This document shows, piece by piece, positions 53,572 through 64,000 of a stretch of 64,000 nucleotides of DNA. How positions within the stretch are numbered: the first letter of the stretch is position 1; the number at the start of each line of letters is the position of its first letter. Both the position numbers and the translations under genes were made by a program. Source of the DNA: Pleurotus ostreatus/Saccharomyces cerevisiae fusant (Eukaryota; Opisthokonta); assembly GCA_024196135.1 (NCBI GenBank), contig JAMQCK010000086.1, positions 1-64,000 of the forward strand, written 5' to 3'. The notes beneath the pieces are model-generated. The model was given only the letters and a program-made list of their open reading frames with translations. It ran no database searches and had not been told where the DNA came from.

Positions 53572-55461
53572 CTAATACCGCAGTTGCATCTCGCAAAGTT
53601 CCATGTCCTCCCCATCACATCTGAACTTTCTCATGTTCGATTCGCATAACTCCAGGTCCTAGAATGGAGCTCGATCAGTCGGCTTTACACAGAGCCACGC
53701 AAAACTCACATCCAAAAAATACGCCTTTCCATGCCAAGTGAGCCAGTCCGGGTCGAAGACAAGCCTTCTGAGAGGATGCCCAACACGAGCGTAGGCGTCG
53801 ATCATTTGTCTGAGATTCCCGGTGAATTTCTCCATCGCGTTCCTGGATAGTTTGCTGTAACGGGCGGACTCGACCCAGTAAACACCTTCAAGTCGCCGCA
53901 CTCGTCCCTCCCGCAAGTTCTGTGGCGCCTCCTCGACCATCTCGCGTACCTTCGAAATCCAAGGAAGATTGTGAGGGGCGCTGAACACGAAGATGTCTCG
54001 AAGGGCTGGCAGTACGCGAAGGACGTTGTACTGGAACGCGTCGCACAGGCCTTCGCCGTACTGGGGCCGACTGTACCGGCTCCAATCGAGAGCCGCGACG
54101 TTCTTGGTGAAGAGAGGCTGCAGAATCACCGCCGCAAGATCGAGCCAGGCGTTCGCATTCTTCATGGCGATCTCGAGACTGAGACTCGGTTCGTGTCCCT
54201 TCTCTCCATCGTACTGAAGCATGGGGTTTGAGTACCACTTCCAAGTCGGTGCCTCGTCCTGGAGCTGCAGGGCGCGCAAGAGTGGTGCGCCCGGCCGCTC
54301 GAAGTGTTTACGCAACACGTCGATTAGCGGAATGACTTCGTCGACGTGCCATTCGCCAGGGACAAAAACGGCCACTGTGGTCGTGGGTGGAATCTGTACG
54401 GCCGAGAGTAGGAAGGCGCAGTGCGCTGGATGCGCCCGCAGGCTGCAGCGGCTGAGGCATGGGAGTGGGATAGGTGCCGAAGATGCATGAATGTCATCGA
54501 CATAGAAGCAGTCCCAAAGCACGAGGTCGTTCAGCGCCGGTGAGTGCCGCAGTAAGGCCTCGAGGGTAGGGAACTTCAGATAATGCACATGCAGGGCGAC
54601 GGTGTACACGATGTGTATCCGTGTAAGGTTATGAAAGTAATCCAAGTCTAGACCGACGTTTGAGAGGGAGATTGAAGTTAAGTGAGAGAACAGATTTGCG
54701 GCCGTGTCAGGATGGAGGTCGAACCATTCGGGCTCCTCCCAGTAGTGCGTGTCCGCCAGAGCGAGCGACAGATGCCGTAGATTACGACGCTTCTTTTCTG
54801 CCAGCATGTAGACGAGCTTTCTGATAGTCATGTGCGTGGCTTTTGCTTCGAGCGTTTCCACATTGTTAAAATGAGGACCGACGACGGAGAGAGCGGATCG
54901 CAGGATACTCGCATCCGTCTGAGTGTAGTTGGCGTCCACGTTCATGCTCACGGTCAATGGGTGCATTTTGCAGCGGTCGATGCGCAAGAGGGAAGAGAAG
55001 GAGGGGACGTCATGTCCGATGTATACACGACTCCATAGGGCAGGGCTCGACACGGCGACGGATCGCCATCGTCGACAGACGAGCATCAGGCTAGTCCAGT
55101 CGCGGAAGGCGGGGGAGTCTAATGGCAAGCTGTGCGCGACCCATAGGAAGATATCGGCCAGCGTCTCATCGGGGAGTTGGGCGATGGGAATATAGTCATT
55201 GCGACGAGACCATATAGCGGCGAGATGCGCGCGGACTGCCGCAGCCTGTTCGTCGAGCTTGGCGACTCTGGCGGCGGGGCTCGAGAGATCGGCTGGTAGT
55301 TCTGGTAGGATCACGAGAGGTTGCGTAAGGTCCTTGGCAGTTCCCCAGTCGACCTCGAGGTATGACCTATGACAGTTGCAGGTCAGAAGTAGACATAAAT
55401 GGAGGCGCCACCATGCTCACTCTCGTTTGTAGGCAATCGATTGTCTCTCGTCCGCAGCCAT
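53572..55461 (-). CDS. Large F-box protein C
   Basis: Exon 1 (55461-55421) encodes MAADERQSIAYKRE; the intron 55367-55420 leads to SYLEVDWGTAKDLTQPLVIL. Then come LDEQAAAVRAHLAAIWSRRN, the F-box IAQLPDETLADIFLW, LMLVCRRWRSVAVSSPALWS and an LRR-like body. The simple reading frame would stop at 53659, but GTGAGT at 53709, a CTGATC branch region and TTCTAG at 53659 support an intron 53659-53709 and a final exon ending EMQLRY at 53572. It is tandem with F-box B, head to tail, and divergent from the K+/H+ antiporter, which starts 263 bp away. Confidence 0.83.
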
Positions 55462-55640
55462 CTCCGTCACCACAGCGATTCGGCTGATGAGTACATAAGC
55501 AACCACAGGAGTGCGAGAGGCTACTGGAGCTGAGCGCACAGATCGGGGAGAACGTCCTTGAAAGAGAAGGAGAAGAGAGAATGACAGAATGTGACATGAG
55601 GCGAAGCGCCAGGCACCAATGTGATGGCATCAATTGCCCC

Positions 55641-55648
55641 TATAAATA
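55641..55648 (+). promoter_or_regulatory. TATA box of the K+/H+ antiporter gene
   Basis: TATAAATA lies 77-84 bp upstream of the ATG at 55725. Confidence 0.6.
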
Positions 55649-55724
55649 TCTGGAGATGCGGGGTCGGGACCTTTCCCTCCAACTCCACCTTTTCCTTGAC
55701 CTCCATCTCAAGGACGACATCGCT

Positions 55725-58703
55725 ATGGGCGGCGGCCTCGTTACTCGGCAGGTACTCGAGCTCTACCGCAGAGCAGCGTCCGGGCAGGTGCGGGCGGACT
55801 CATAACGAAGCGCCCACAGGCCAGCTAAACGTTCCCCAGGGCGGCGTATTTTCAGGCGATAACCCTTCGAAGGTCAGTCGGACGGGGACATCGCAGTATC
55901 CCATATCAAACCATCGTTGTAGTACAGCTCAGCGGACCCCATCAAGCTATGGGTTATTCAACTCGGTGCGTTTGCCATCCCCTCATGCATGTCTTGTCAA
56001 CTGACAACCCCGCTAGTCATTATCATTGGCATGACCCAGATCCTCTCGCTGTTCCTCAGCCGTATACGCCAGCCTAGGGTCATTGCCGAAGTTATTGGCG
56101 GTGTGATATTGGGCCCCAGTATAATGGGCAGGATCCCCGGATTCAAGCAGGCCATCTTCCCCGACGAATCCATGGACGGTCTTACCCTCACCGCCAACAT
56201 CGGCCTCGTCCTTTTCCTCTTCCTCGTCGGCCTGGAAATTGACGTCCGCATGGTCAAGCGCAACGTCGCCGCTGCGACGGCCGTTTCGGTCGCCGGTCTC
56301 CTCGTCCCCCTCGGCTTGGGCGCTGCTGTCGGCGTCGGCATCTACAACGAGTTCACAGACGGCTCTGCCAACTATGGCAACTTCCTCCTCTTCACCGCGG
56401 TCGCCATCGGCATTACGGCTTTCCCTGTTCTGTGCCGCATCCTCACCGAGCTCAAGCTCCTCGACACCACGGTTGGCGTTATCGTGCTATCCGCAGGGGT
56501 CGGGAATGACGTGATCGGCTGGGTCCTCCTAGCGCTCACAGTCGCGCTAGTGAACGCGGACTCAGGTCTCACCGCGCTCTGGGTCCTGCTTACGGCGGCA
56601 GGCTTCGTGATCTTCCTTCTGTACCCTGTCAAATGGGGTTATGTTTGGCTGGCGAAGCGGACGGGGAGTATCGAAGCGGGCGCGCCGACTTCGTTCATGA
56701 TGACTTTGACCCTGCTGACCGTCTACATCTCGGCCTTCTTCACCGACATCATTGGCGTACATGCTATCTTCGGTGGCTTCCTCGCGGGCCTGATTATTCC
56801 TCATGAGAACGGATACGCTATCTCCCTTGTCGAGAAGCTTGAGGACTTTGTATCACTGCTTTTGCTGCCTCTGGTATGTGTTTCCTTGCGAGGGTCATAT
56901 AGCAGTTGCTCATAGCTTTGGGCAGTACTTCACTCTGTCTGGGTTGAAGACGAACTTGGGCCTGCTTGACAATGGAATCACGTGGGGCTACGTTGTACTC
57001 CTCTGCGTCGTCGCTTTCGCCTCGAAGTTCTTCGCATGCGCGGGCGCTGCCTTCGCGATGGGCTTCAACTGGCGTGAGGCCGGTGCCATGGGGTCCTTGA
57101 TGAGTTGCAAGGGGTACGTCTTTTGCTTGGCCTCGCTTCGAGCAATCCGCTTATGCTCGTCCCAGTCTCGTTGAGCTCATCGTTCTCAACGTCGGCCTGC
57201 AAGCCGGAGTCCTGGACACCCGCACGTTCTCCATGTTCGTGCTCATGGCCCTGGTCTTGACGTTCATGACCACGCCCTTGACGCTGCTCTTCTATCCTGA
57301 GAGGCACCGCAAGCACTCGACGGGCCTCGAGGGCAAGAAGAGCGACAAGGGCCTCGAGGAAGGTTCGTCGCAGGCTGCGGAGGAGACGAAGACCCGTTTC
57401 GCCTTCGTCATGGAGAAGGTGGACGAGCTGCCGACGGTGATGACACTGTCGCACCTGCTGCAGCCAGAGAACCCTGCGACGTACGCGTTGTCGAATGTGC
57501 CGGATGATGCGAAGTCGGATCTCTCGCTGGTTGCGCCTGCTCTGCCGAAGGAATCGGCGGTGTCGCATCCCCGTCGCCGTCCGATTACCATCGACGCCCT
57601 GCGCCTCATCGAGCTCTCGAACCGTACTTCGGCCGTCATCAAGTCAACTGAGGGCGACTCACTCATCCTCAATGACCCCGTTGTCTCGGTCTTCCGTACC
57701 TTCGCACACCTCAACAAGATATCGGTGTCGGCCGCGCTCACCGTTGTCCCCTACGACGAATTCCCGAACGCTATCGCGTCGCACGCGCAGGAGCGCGGGT
57801 CGCAGATGGTCATCCTTTCGTGGGCCCGTGGCACTGTGGCAGCTCCCCTGGGCGAGACACCCGCAGCCACGTCCTGGTCCGGCAATCCCTTCGACAGCGC
57901 CGCGAGCGCAGATCAGACGGGCTCCGTCGTCCATTCCGAGACGATTCGCCGCGTCTTCGCCAGTGCGACGGTCGATGTAGCCCTATTCGTGGACCGTGGT
58001 CTGAGTCTGCAGGGCGCGTTGGCGGGCGGCGTTCATCTGTTCTTGCCGTTCTTTGGTGGTCCGGATGACAGGCTTGCGCTGTCGTTCTTGGTGCAGCTGT
58101 GCGGGAATCCGACGGTGACGGCGACTGTTGTGCGCGTTCAGAAGGGCGAGCCGCTCACGCCGACGAGCACGGTGGATCACCCGAAGGCGGGAGCGCTTAT
58201 GGTGAGCATCTGGTTTTGTAGGGCGCTTTCTATGCATCGCTGACAGTACGATGTAGACGATGGCTGCCGCGGATACGGTTTATGTCCAGCCCAATACGGA
58301 GACCCGCCTACACTCGGAGACGGCGGACAACATCCTCTGGGAGAAGTACGCCGGAGGCGGGACGACTAAGCATGCGCACGACGTCACCGCCGCGCTTGCG
58401 AGGATCACCTTCAAAACAGAAACCGATGCGCGCCCCCTTCACAAGATCGTCGAGCTTGTCGGCACTGAGGCGAGCAAGGTCAAGGCAGGTTCCGGCAACG
58501 ATAAGGCCGTCATCGTCGTCGTCGGGCGCTCGCGCCGGATGGCGGTCGATACGCACAAGGCGGAGCTGCAGGAGCTAGTCGCGGAACGCGGGTCGGGTAT
58601 GGCGAGTTCGGTGCCCAAGACGATCGGAGAAGTCGGTGCGGCGCTGGTAGCGGCCAGTACTGGAGCGAATCTGCTCGTTCTGCAAGCCGCGAGTACGGTC
58701 TGA
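55725..58703 (+). CDS. KHA1: K+/H+ antiporter of the CPA2 family
   Basis: The protein exchanges K+ (or Na+) for H+ across an endomembrane; yeast Kha1 is in the Golgi. A 27-nt first exon (MGGGLVTRQ) is joined by an 88-nt intron to GGVFSGDNPSK. The membrane domain then shows QPRVIAEVIGGVILGPSIMG, LFLFLVGLEIDVRMVKRN, GITAFPVLCRILTELKLL, VGVIVLSAGVGNDVIGWVLL and the SAFFTDIIGVHAIFGGFLAG block, about 11-12 spans in all, including the paired Asp-type GNDV motif of CPA2 transporters. The C-terminal half is soluble, with two alpha/beta segments resembling universal-stress-protein folds, and ends LLVLQAASTV. Introns near 55877-55930, 55967-56017, 56875-56926, 57115-57172 and 58201-58257 restore the frame. 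Confidence 0.93.
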
Positions 58704-59400
58704 CCGCGGCGTTCATCTGCTCTCTGCGATGGGAAAGGGCGGAAGACACAATGCAACTATTCCTTTCTTCAAACTGGCCTTGTTCCTTGGTTTGTCCTTC
58801 ATCTTGTATGTTCGTCTGTTGATACCATTTTTGTGTGTTCTTCTCTTGCTTTCTATCGGCCGATACGTCTTAGTCCTTCGCGTCGACGAATCGCGTATCT
58901 ACAGGGTGCGTCCGCTTCGAGGCCTCGGCTTCATATCGGTTGTTCTCTGTCGTTATCGTTCACGTCTTCTGTTCTGACGTTGCTTTGCGTCGACCTTCCT
59001 TGAGTCATTGAAGATGGTGGCGGAGGCCTGCTGACCAGATAGGTCAGACCTTCGTCATACGGTCGCGGGTCTCTTGTTTGTCAAGCGGCTGCACGGCCGC
59101 TGTTCAATGTGAACCCCATTACTTCCCGGGAAGATTCAAAAATTTGGTGATCCTTCAAGGCAAGGACCCCTAGGATATTTACTTGCTTTCCGAGGGATCT
59201 GTGGATGCTCCAATAAATATGTTGAACTTCTCCGAGCTGTAGAGTGACGGCAGGTGCCGAAGTGAAGCGATCACGACTGAAACACGTGTTTGGCGAACTC
59301 TTGTCCTGGACCCTCGAAGTTCATTACCACGAATCCCTCTGCCCCGGCACTTCTACTCCGCAAGGCTTTAAGCGCTGGCGGAGGCCCTGAAGAGGCCGCG
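58704..59400. other. Intergenic region
   Basis: This is 3' flank of the antiporter gene, then AT-richer DNA. A CACGTG at 59283-59288 lies about 115 bp before the next ATG. The frame of the next gene is open back to about 59290 without an ATG, so an upstream exon is possible. Confidence 0.5.
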
Positions 59401-61452
59401 ATGCAGAACACCTCTCCCCACCGACGCGGGTTTCAGCATCGAAAGCGCGTCTCCGCCCTCCGCCTCTCGTCCGACACAACGTTAACTCTGCCGGAATACA
59501 ACCCAGTCTCTAATTGGCAGAGGCAACAAATTGACGGGGAGACCGAGGACGACAGGCCCCCCGAGTACGATAGCGCGGAGGAGGCCGATGAGGAGAGCGA
59601 CCCCGACGACGATCGTGACCCCCGACAGAACACCCATTACCTTCCTTCACCCCCTCTATCGGCTCCCATCGTATCTCGAAGAGGGTCACAACTTACGCGA
59701 CGTGCCCCGCCGAGACGGAAGGAAGCCAGCAGATCTAGCACGGATCTCTACCTCGACTCCCTCCTCGAGCGCAGCGTCCACGCCCTCGAAATGTCGAATG
59801 CGCTGTTGCAGTCCTCAATTACGACCAACACGAGTCTGTCGACCATATTAGGTTCCGAGAACGCCCCTGCGGACAGTAGGCTGCAGGCGCGCGCGGTCGG
59901 GCTGTCTAGGAAGATACGGCGCTCGCATGACATGCGCGACGCGTGGATGGAGGACCTGAACGACATCAAGCGCGGCGTGGAGGATCTTTTCGAGGAGGAC
60001 GGCTCGGCGAAGAAGAGGAAGGGCGCGCACGCGCCGGAGGGCAGCGTCAGCAGCAGCCTGCCCAGCGGCAGCGGTCTTGCCTATCGCCACAGCCGTCGGC
60101 GATCGTCGGCGGACCTTCGTGATGCCAACTCTGGTCTCTCCTATGCGCCGCAAGCAAGGAACAGGCTCATATCCCCCGCACCCCGCGCCCTCACCCAATA
60201 TGTCGCCGCAGACTCGTCACACGACGGCGCCAATATCACTCTACCCTCGACCCTGGGTTTGCGTGCAGCGCCATCTGCCCATTCAGCCACGCCATCCACA
60301 TCGAAGCCGAAGCCCCCACCCCACCCCTCTACTTCTAGACGCCGAGAGAGGACGGAAGGAGACAGCGACTCTGCCGCGTATGAGCGACTTGCGTCGTTTG
60401 TTTACCGGCCAGGCAACAACGCAATGACATCCCCTGACTCATTTACTTCTCCACCGCAACGTCGGGGTTCAAGTAACAGGAGTACGGAGAGGCTGTTGCC
60501 CAAGTCTTCCCCCGTCCCAGGATCGTCGCGCACTAGTTCGCGAGATTCGCGCAGTGTGCCCAGTCCTCATCGATCCCCCGCGGGCTTTATGGACCTCCAC
60601 CCTCTCCCCAGTCCTCACCGATCACGGTCCAGTACCCCCAAGCGTGCACCTTCACCCCCACCCCCACCTCCCACCCATCGCCGATGCATGACACCACCCA
60701 CGGAAGAATCCTCCGTATCATCATCGTCAGATTCCTCCGATAGCGTGCGCGCGAAATTGACGGTCGAGTCGCTGCGCAAGATATTGCAAGAACAGCCGGC
60801 CAACGCATCTACCCTCGACGACGCGTGGGTCGTGGTCGATGCGCCGGAGCGACGCCCACCGCCGCCCAAGTTTCTGCTGCCGCGTAGTCCACCCCCGCCC
60901 GCGGAAGCGGCGACGTCTACGGCTACGGCTTCAATTTCGAGGCTCTTCACCAAGGCCCAGCATTCCTCCTCTACTCGCGCACCTTCACCTCCCAAGATCA
61001 GCTCGTTCAAAGGCAAGGGCAAAGAGCGTGCACTCAACGATTCTTCGGCCCCTACGACACCCACCCTCACCCACGTTCCTTCCTCTTCCTCGATTGCGCG
61101 CGACTTCGAGCGGCGCCGTACGCCCTCGACCTTGAGCGTGTCGGACATGGTTGGCGTCGCAGTTGCGCTCTCCCATTCGCATTCGCAGCCCAATTCGGGC
61201 GTGTCGACGCCCAAGCGAATCAGCTTCGCAGAGCTGCCGGAGAGCTATGGCGCATCTCGTCCAGCGGGCTCAGGTCCCTCGACAACACGTCGGAAGAAGC
61301 GAAGGGACAAGGGGAAGGAGGAGACCGGATGGTGGTCCTCTTGGTTCGGTGGCCTGTCGTACGGGGACCGGATGGAGGAGCGGATGATGGGCCGGGGGCG
61401 CGTAGGCATAGGTCTAGCGCCGTCATCGGGCCTCGATGATTGGACTATATGA
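59401..61452 (+). CDS. Large disordered serine/proline-rich protein with conserved-looking ends
   Basis: No family is recognised. The 683-residue single-exon product starts MQNTSPHRRGFQHRKRVSAL. One ordered helical part follows, RSSTDLYLDSLLERSVHALE and MRDAWMEDLNDIKRGVEDLF, with heptad character. Most of the rest is Ser, Pro, Arg and Thr, with SPHRS and SPPPPP repeats and many phosphorylation-like SP sites. The C-terminus is again compact: RISFAELPESYGA, then ETGWWSSWFGGLSYGDRMEE and a Gly-rich end GLDDWTI, which may be a binding peptide. Such patterns are common in fungal scaffold proteins; any function is unknown. Confidence 0.66.
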   Translation: MQNTSPHRRGFQHRKRVSALRLSSDTTLTLPEYNPVSNWQRQQIDGETEDDRPPEYDSAEEADEESDPDDDRDPRQNTHYLPSPPLSAPIVSRRGSQLTRRAPPRRKEASRSSTDLYLDSLLERSVHALEMSNALLQSSITTNTSLSTILGSENAPADSRLQARAVGLSRKIRRSHDMRDAWMEDLNDIKRGVEDLFEEDGSAKKRKGAHAPEGSVSSSLPSGSGLAYRHSRRRSSADLRDANSGLSYAPQARNRLISPAPRALTQYVAADSSHDGANITLPSTLGLRAAPSAHSATPSTSKPKPPPHPSTSRRRERTEGDSDSAAYERLASFVYRPGNNAMTSPDSFTSPPQRRGSSNRSTERLLPKSSPVPGSSRTSSRDSRSVPSPHRSPAGFMDLHPLPSPHRSRSSTPKRAPSPPPPPPTHRRCMTPPTEESSVSSSSDSSDSVRAKLTVESLRKILQEQPANASTLDDAWVVVDAPERRPPPPKFLLPRSPPPPAEAATSTATASISRLFTKAQHSSSTRAPSPPKISSFKGKGKERALNDSSAPTTPTLTHVPSSSSIARDFERRRTPSTLSVSDMVGVAVALSHSHSQPNSGVSTPKRISFAELPESYGASRPAGSGPSTTRRKKRRDKGKEETGWWSSWFGGLSYGDRMEERMMGRGRVGIGLAPSSGLDDWTI

Positions 61453-62154
61453 TGGATGGATAAGTGCGTATGACCTTTGTATCGTCGTCGTCGATAGTGA
61501 CTGAAGGCTTCCTTAGCCTTCTTCTCCTGGATAACTTATCAGTACACCTATTGCATCTCGTCCTGTTGCTCTTCGCTGCTCGCTACGATGCTGTCTTGTG
61601 TTACGACCCCCCTAATGACTGTTGGCTTGCATCGCTCACGACCCTTGGATCCCTCTACCATCTCTTTGGGCCTTGACCATCTTCTTGGCCCTCGCCATCT
61701 CAACCCTTATCATCTCCCTCATACCCCCATGGCGCCTTTTTGCATGCCCATGGTACTTGCTTGTTCCTTCTCCTACCTACATACATACTGATGTGTACAT
61801 ACATGCTCAACCTGTGATATACAATTCAACCTCTGTAGCATCATCTATCGCAGCGCTCGGCCGTGAAAGACGCGCGCTCCACGTACAGTGCTATTCGACA
61901 AGGACATTCTACTCCGCGTTCCACCCTCCCTCGAAGCTCGATGGTGAGCTACCACACTCGTTTCCTATATACCTTCTGTTATCAATGCACGGCATTCTGA
62001 CCTCGATGTTCGACCCTCAACCGCCAGAACGTGGAGCGATATGGTAGGTAGGAGACATTGTTATCCATTCCGTTATGCAGACGTATCTGTTCGTCAGGAG
62101 GTGCCTCGTACTGGGCGCCGTCTCTGGCCAGCACGGCCCCTCCGAACTAGTCGT
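61453..62154. other. Intergenic region between convergent genes
   Basis: An open plus-strand frame at 61622-62047 begins with a hydrophobic stretch, but its composition, position in 3' flanking DNA and lack of any domain argue against a gene. Nothing else is recognised. Confidence 0.55.
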
Positions 62155-64000
62155 CTACTCCGCCTCTGGGGTATCGAACAAGATTTCACAGTAAACCGTA
62201 TCTGGCTCCATGTCGACCTTTACGCCCATCTCGCGAGCGTGCGTGACCAGGTTCTTCAGAGTCTTAGCGCAAGTCGGCATGCTCACTTGAAGATCAACTC
62301 ACAATTACTGCCATCATGTTGTGCGATTGCCATTCCGAGGAAATGACAAGCCTGCGCACCGCCCTCCCGCCTCCCGCGCATGCGTCAAGGACATCCTGCA
62401 GGTCCTTGGAGACGCGCCTGACGTGCTCGCCGAGCCATACGACGGTGGATGTTGTTTCGTCCTGCAGCTCCCAGCGGAAGCTGCGCAGCTTGTGGTCCGT
62501 GTTGCTGCCAGCCCAATCGCGAAGCGCGTCGAACCAGATCTGGTGATCGTCGAGTCTTCCACGACACGATATCCATTGAAGCGAAGGAAGCGCGCGGAGT
62601 ACCAGGCGACAGATGTTTCGCTGCAGCAGCAGAGATCTATCTCCGCAATCGAGATATGTGATTGATTGAGAAGGAACCGCGCTCAGTAGCTGCACCAGCA
62701 GGCGCCCCTGCATCTCCTCGTCCCCGGATGGATATGCCGCTATACAGAGCCTCGCTCCCGACCCCCCTGGGATTCTACCAGGTTGTCCTTCGTCTGGCGA
62801 GTCTGTTGCGAACAAGACCATAGGGCTGCTAATGAGGCGCACGTAACGCATTGCGGGCGCGCTAGGCCGACTGAACAAGCCTCCAACCGCGTCATGAAGG
62901 GGTTGGTATTCATTCTGTAGCGCACCCGAGGTCTGTAGGACGATGTCGGACCATGAAGGCATATGGACAGAAGCAAGCATGGCTGTGCAGAGCAATGGAT
63001 GGGCAGTCAAGTAAAGGTAATTGAGGCAAGGAAGATGAACCAGTTCTGTCTGTCCGTCCAACATGTCTGACCCATTCCGTGTCAGGAGGCGAAATCTTCT
63101 CAAGTCGGGAGAGCGGCGCAGCATGGAGAGCAGGGCAGATAGGGTTATCGGTTGGGGTGCATCGCTCTCGATGAAGGAGTAGAAATACATCGTCAGGCTT
63201 TGTAGACCCCGGAGAGCATCCCAATGTACTGCGACGTTCTTGAGGAAGAGCGTGCGAAGGCAGGACACGACGTTTTGTGTCGCTTCCTGAGACAGGACGA
63301 ATGGGCCGTGGTCGCCCGCCGGCTGGAGGATGAGCGATAGCATCTGCAAGCCTATGCGGCGACTCGCGGTGTAAAACTCCAGAAGATGTTGAAGACAAGG
63401 CTCTGTTCCGGCCAGTTCGAGCGAAGAGAATTGGTCGAAATGGGGTACGAGAACCGGCAGCAGGGTACGCGTGGCCTGCCCGGTGAAGTCTCGTTCGAGG
63501 TTGATTGTCATGGTGAGGGGATGTTCCTTGCAGCGAATCCTGTGATGTGGCGATGGTAGGATAAGATGTGCCGGGTCACGGGCTCGAATCCCGACATGCA
63601 TTCTGCTCCAGAGAATGGGAGTGGAAACGCCAATTGCACGCCATCGTCGACATACCAGCATTAAGTAGCTCCACGACTGGAGTCGGCCGCAAAGCAGCGG
63701 TCTACCCGGGCAGGCGACGAACAAGAAGATTTCCGACAAGAGCTCGCTAGGCATGCAGACGGCGGGAACAGTCAAATTGCGATGGCTCTTTAAAGCGGTC
63801 AAATGCGCGCCGAACGACGCGATATAGCCGTCCATTTCTGCCGTATCCGTTGTGATCCGACCCTGTTCTGGAAGCACTAGGAGGGGCTCATTCAGCATCT
63901 TCGAGAAACCCCATCGAACGCCTAGATGGGGACTGGTCATTGTCAACTGGCGTGATAGCTCGAGTGAATGAATGCTGCTCACTCGTGCTGGTAAAGCACT
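62155..64000 (-). CDS. Large F-box protein D, 5' end outside the window
   Basis: The end of exon 1 (63983-64000, YQHD across the splice) and the intron 63933-63982 match the first intron of F-box genes A to C in place and phase. Exon 2 encodes PHLGVRWGFSKMLNEPLLVL, a helix (MDGYIASFGAHLTALKSHRN), the F-box VPAVCMPSELLSEIFLF, LMLVCRRWRAIGVSTPILWS and an LRR-like body. The simple frame stops at 62294, but GTGAGT there and a downstream acceptor give a last exon with VTHAREMGVKVDMEPDTVY and ILFDTPEAE, ending at 62155; it reads like real coding sequence. The exact acceptor (62268 or 62259) is uncertain. The start codon lies beyond 64000. Confidence 0.82.

Noticed and set aside
61622..62047. Hydrophobic open frame as a possible small membrane protein
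   Set aside because: No conserved pattern, AT-rich 3' flanking DNA, and overlapping open frames in other phases.

Overview
The window looks like nuclear DNA of a filamentous basidiomycete, most likely an agaricomycete. The reasons are GC-rich genes split by many introns of about 48-60 nt with GT...AG ends, TATA boxes roughly 80-160 bp upstream of start codons, a mixture of housekeeping eukaryotic genes, and expanded F-box and BTB families. I found no bacterial operons, CRISPR array, rRNA or intact transposon. The species cannot be named from the sequence. Gene models below were spliced by eye, so intron borders are proposals except where the reading frame across the splice makes them nearly certain.

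Layout. 0-9 kb: the 3' part of glucose-6-phosphate dehydrogenase, a 28-nt minisatellite, a CipC-like stress protein, a patatin-type triacylglycerol lipase and a single-span membrane protein. 9.4-22.6 kb: a tRNA-Val(UAC) plus F-box gene at the left and a tRNA-Val(AAC) plus paralogous F-box gene at the right, in opposite orientation; between them lie Mediator subunit Med20, divergently paired with ORC4, an orphan LRR-like gene, about 1.6 kb of apparently empty DNA with a strong hairpin, and an SLC1-type acyltransferase. 22.7-31 kb: a mitochondrial PDK/BCKDK-type kinase, a disordered protein with a ubiquitin-interacting motif, a charged coiled-coil protein and an NDR-family (Cbk1/Orb6) kinase. 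31-37.3 kb: three tandem BTB genes and a divergent F-box gene. 37.5-49.5 kb: aldo-keto reductase, PHO13-like phosphatase, a homeodomain protein lacking Asn51, a low-complexity protein with a tandem exon duplication, a coiled-coil protein and a glycerophosphodiester phosphodiesterase. 50.8-55.5 kb: a chimeric pseudogene made of a BTB 5' end and an AKR 3' end, followed by two F-box genes. 55.7-64 kb: a Kha1-type K+/H+ antiporter, a disordered protein and a fourth large F-box gene cut by the window end.

The metabolic genes are ordinary single-copy genes. The accessory signal is the F-box/BTB material: six F-box genes, three BTB genes and one chimera, showing two separate duplication events whose source and product both lie in this window. 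The most interesting observations are the inverted tRNA-Val/F-box duplication with an anticodon change and a compensatory D-stem pair; the permuted duplication that made the BTB-AKR chimera next to F-box gene B; and a conserved cysteine-containing C-terminal module in the BTB proteins that I do not recognise.
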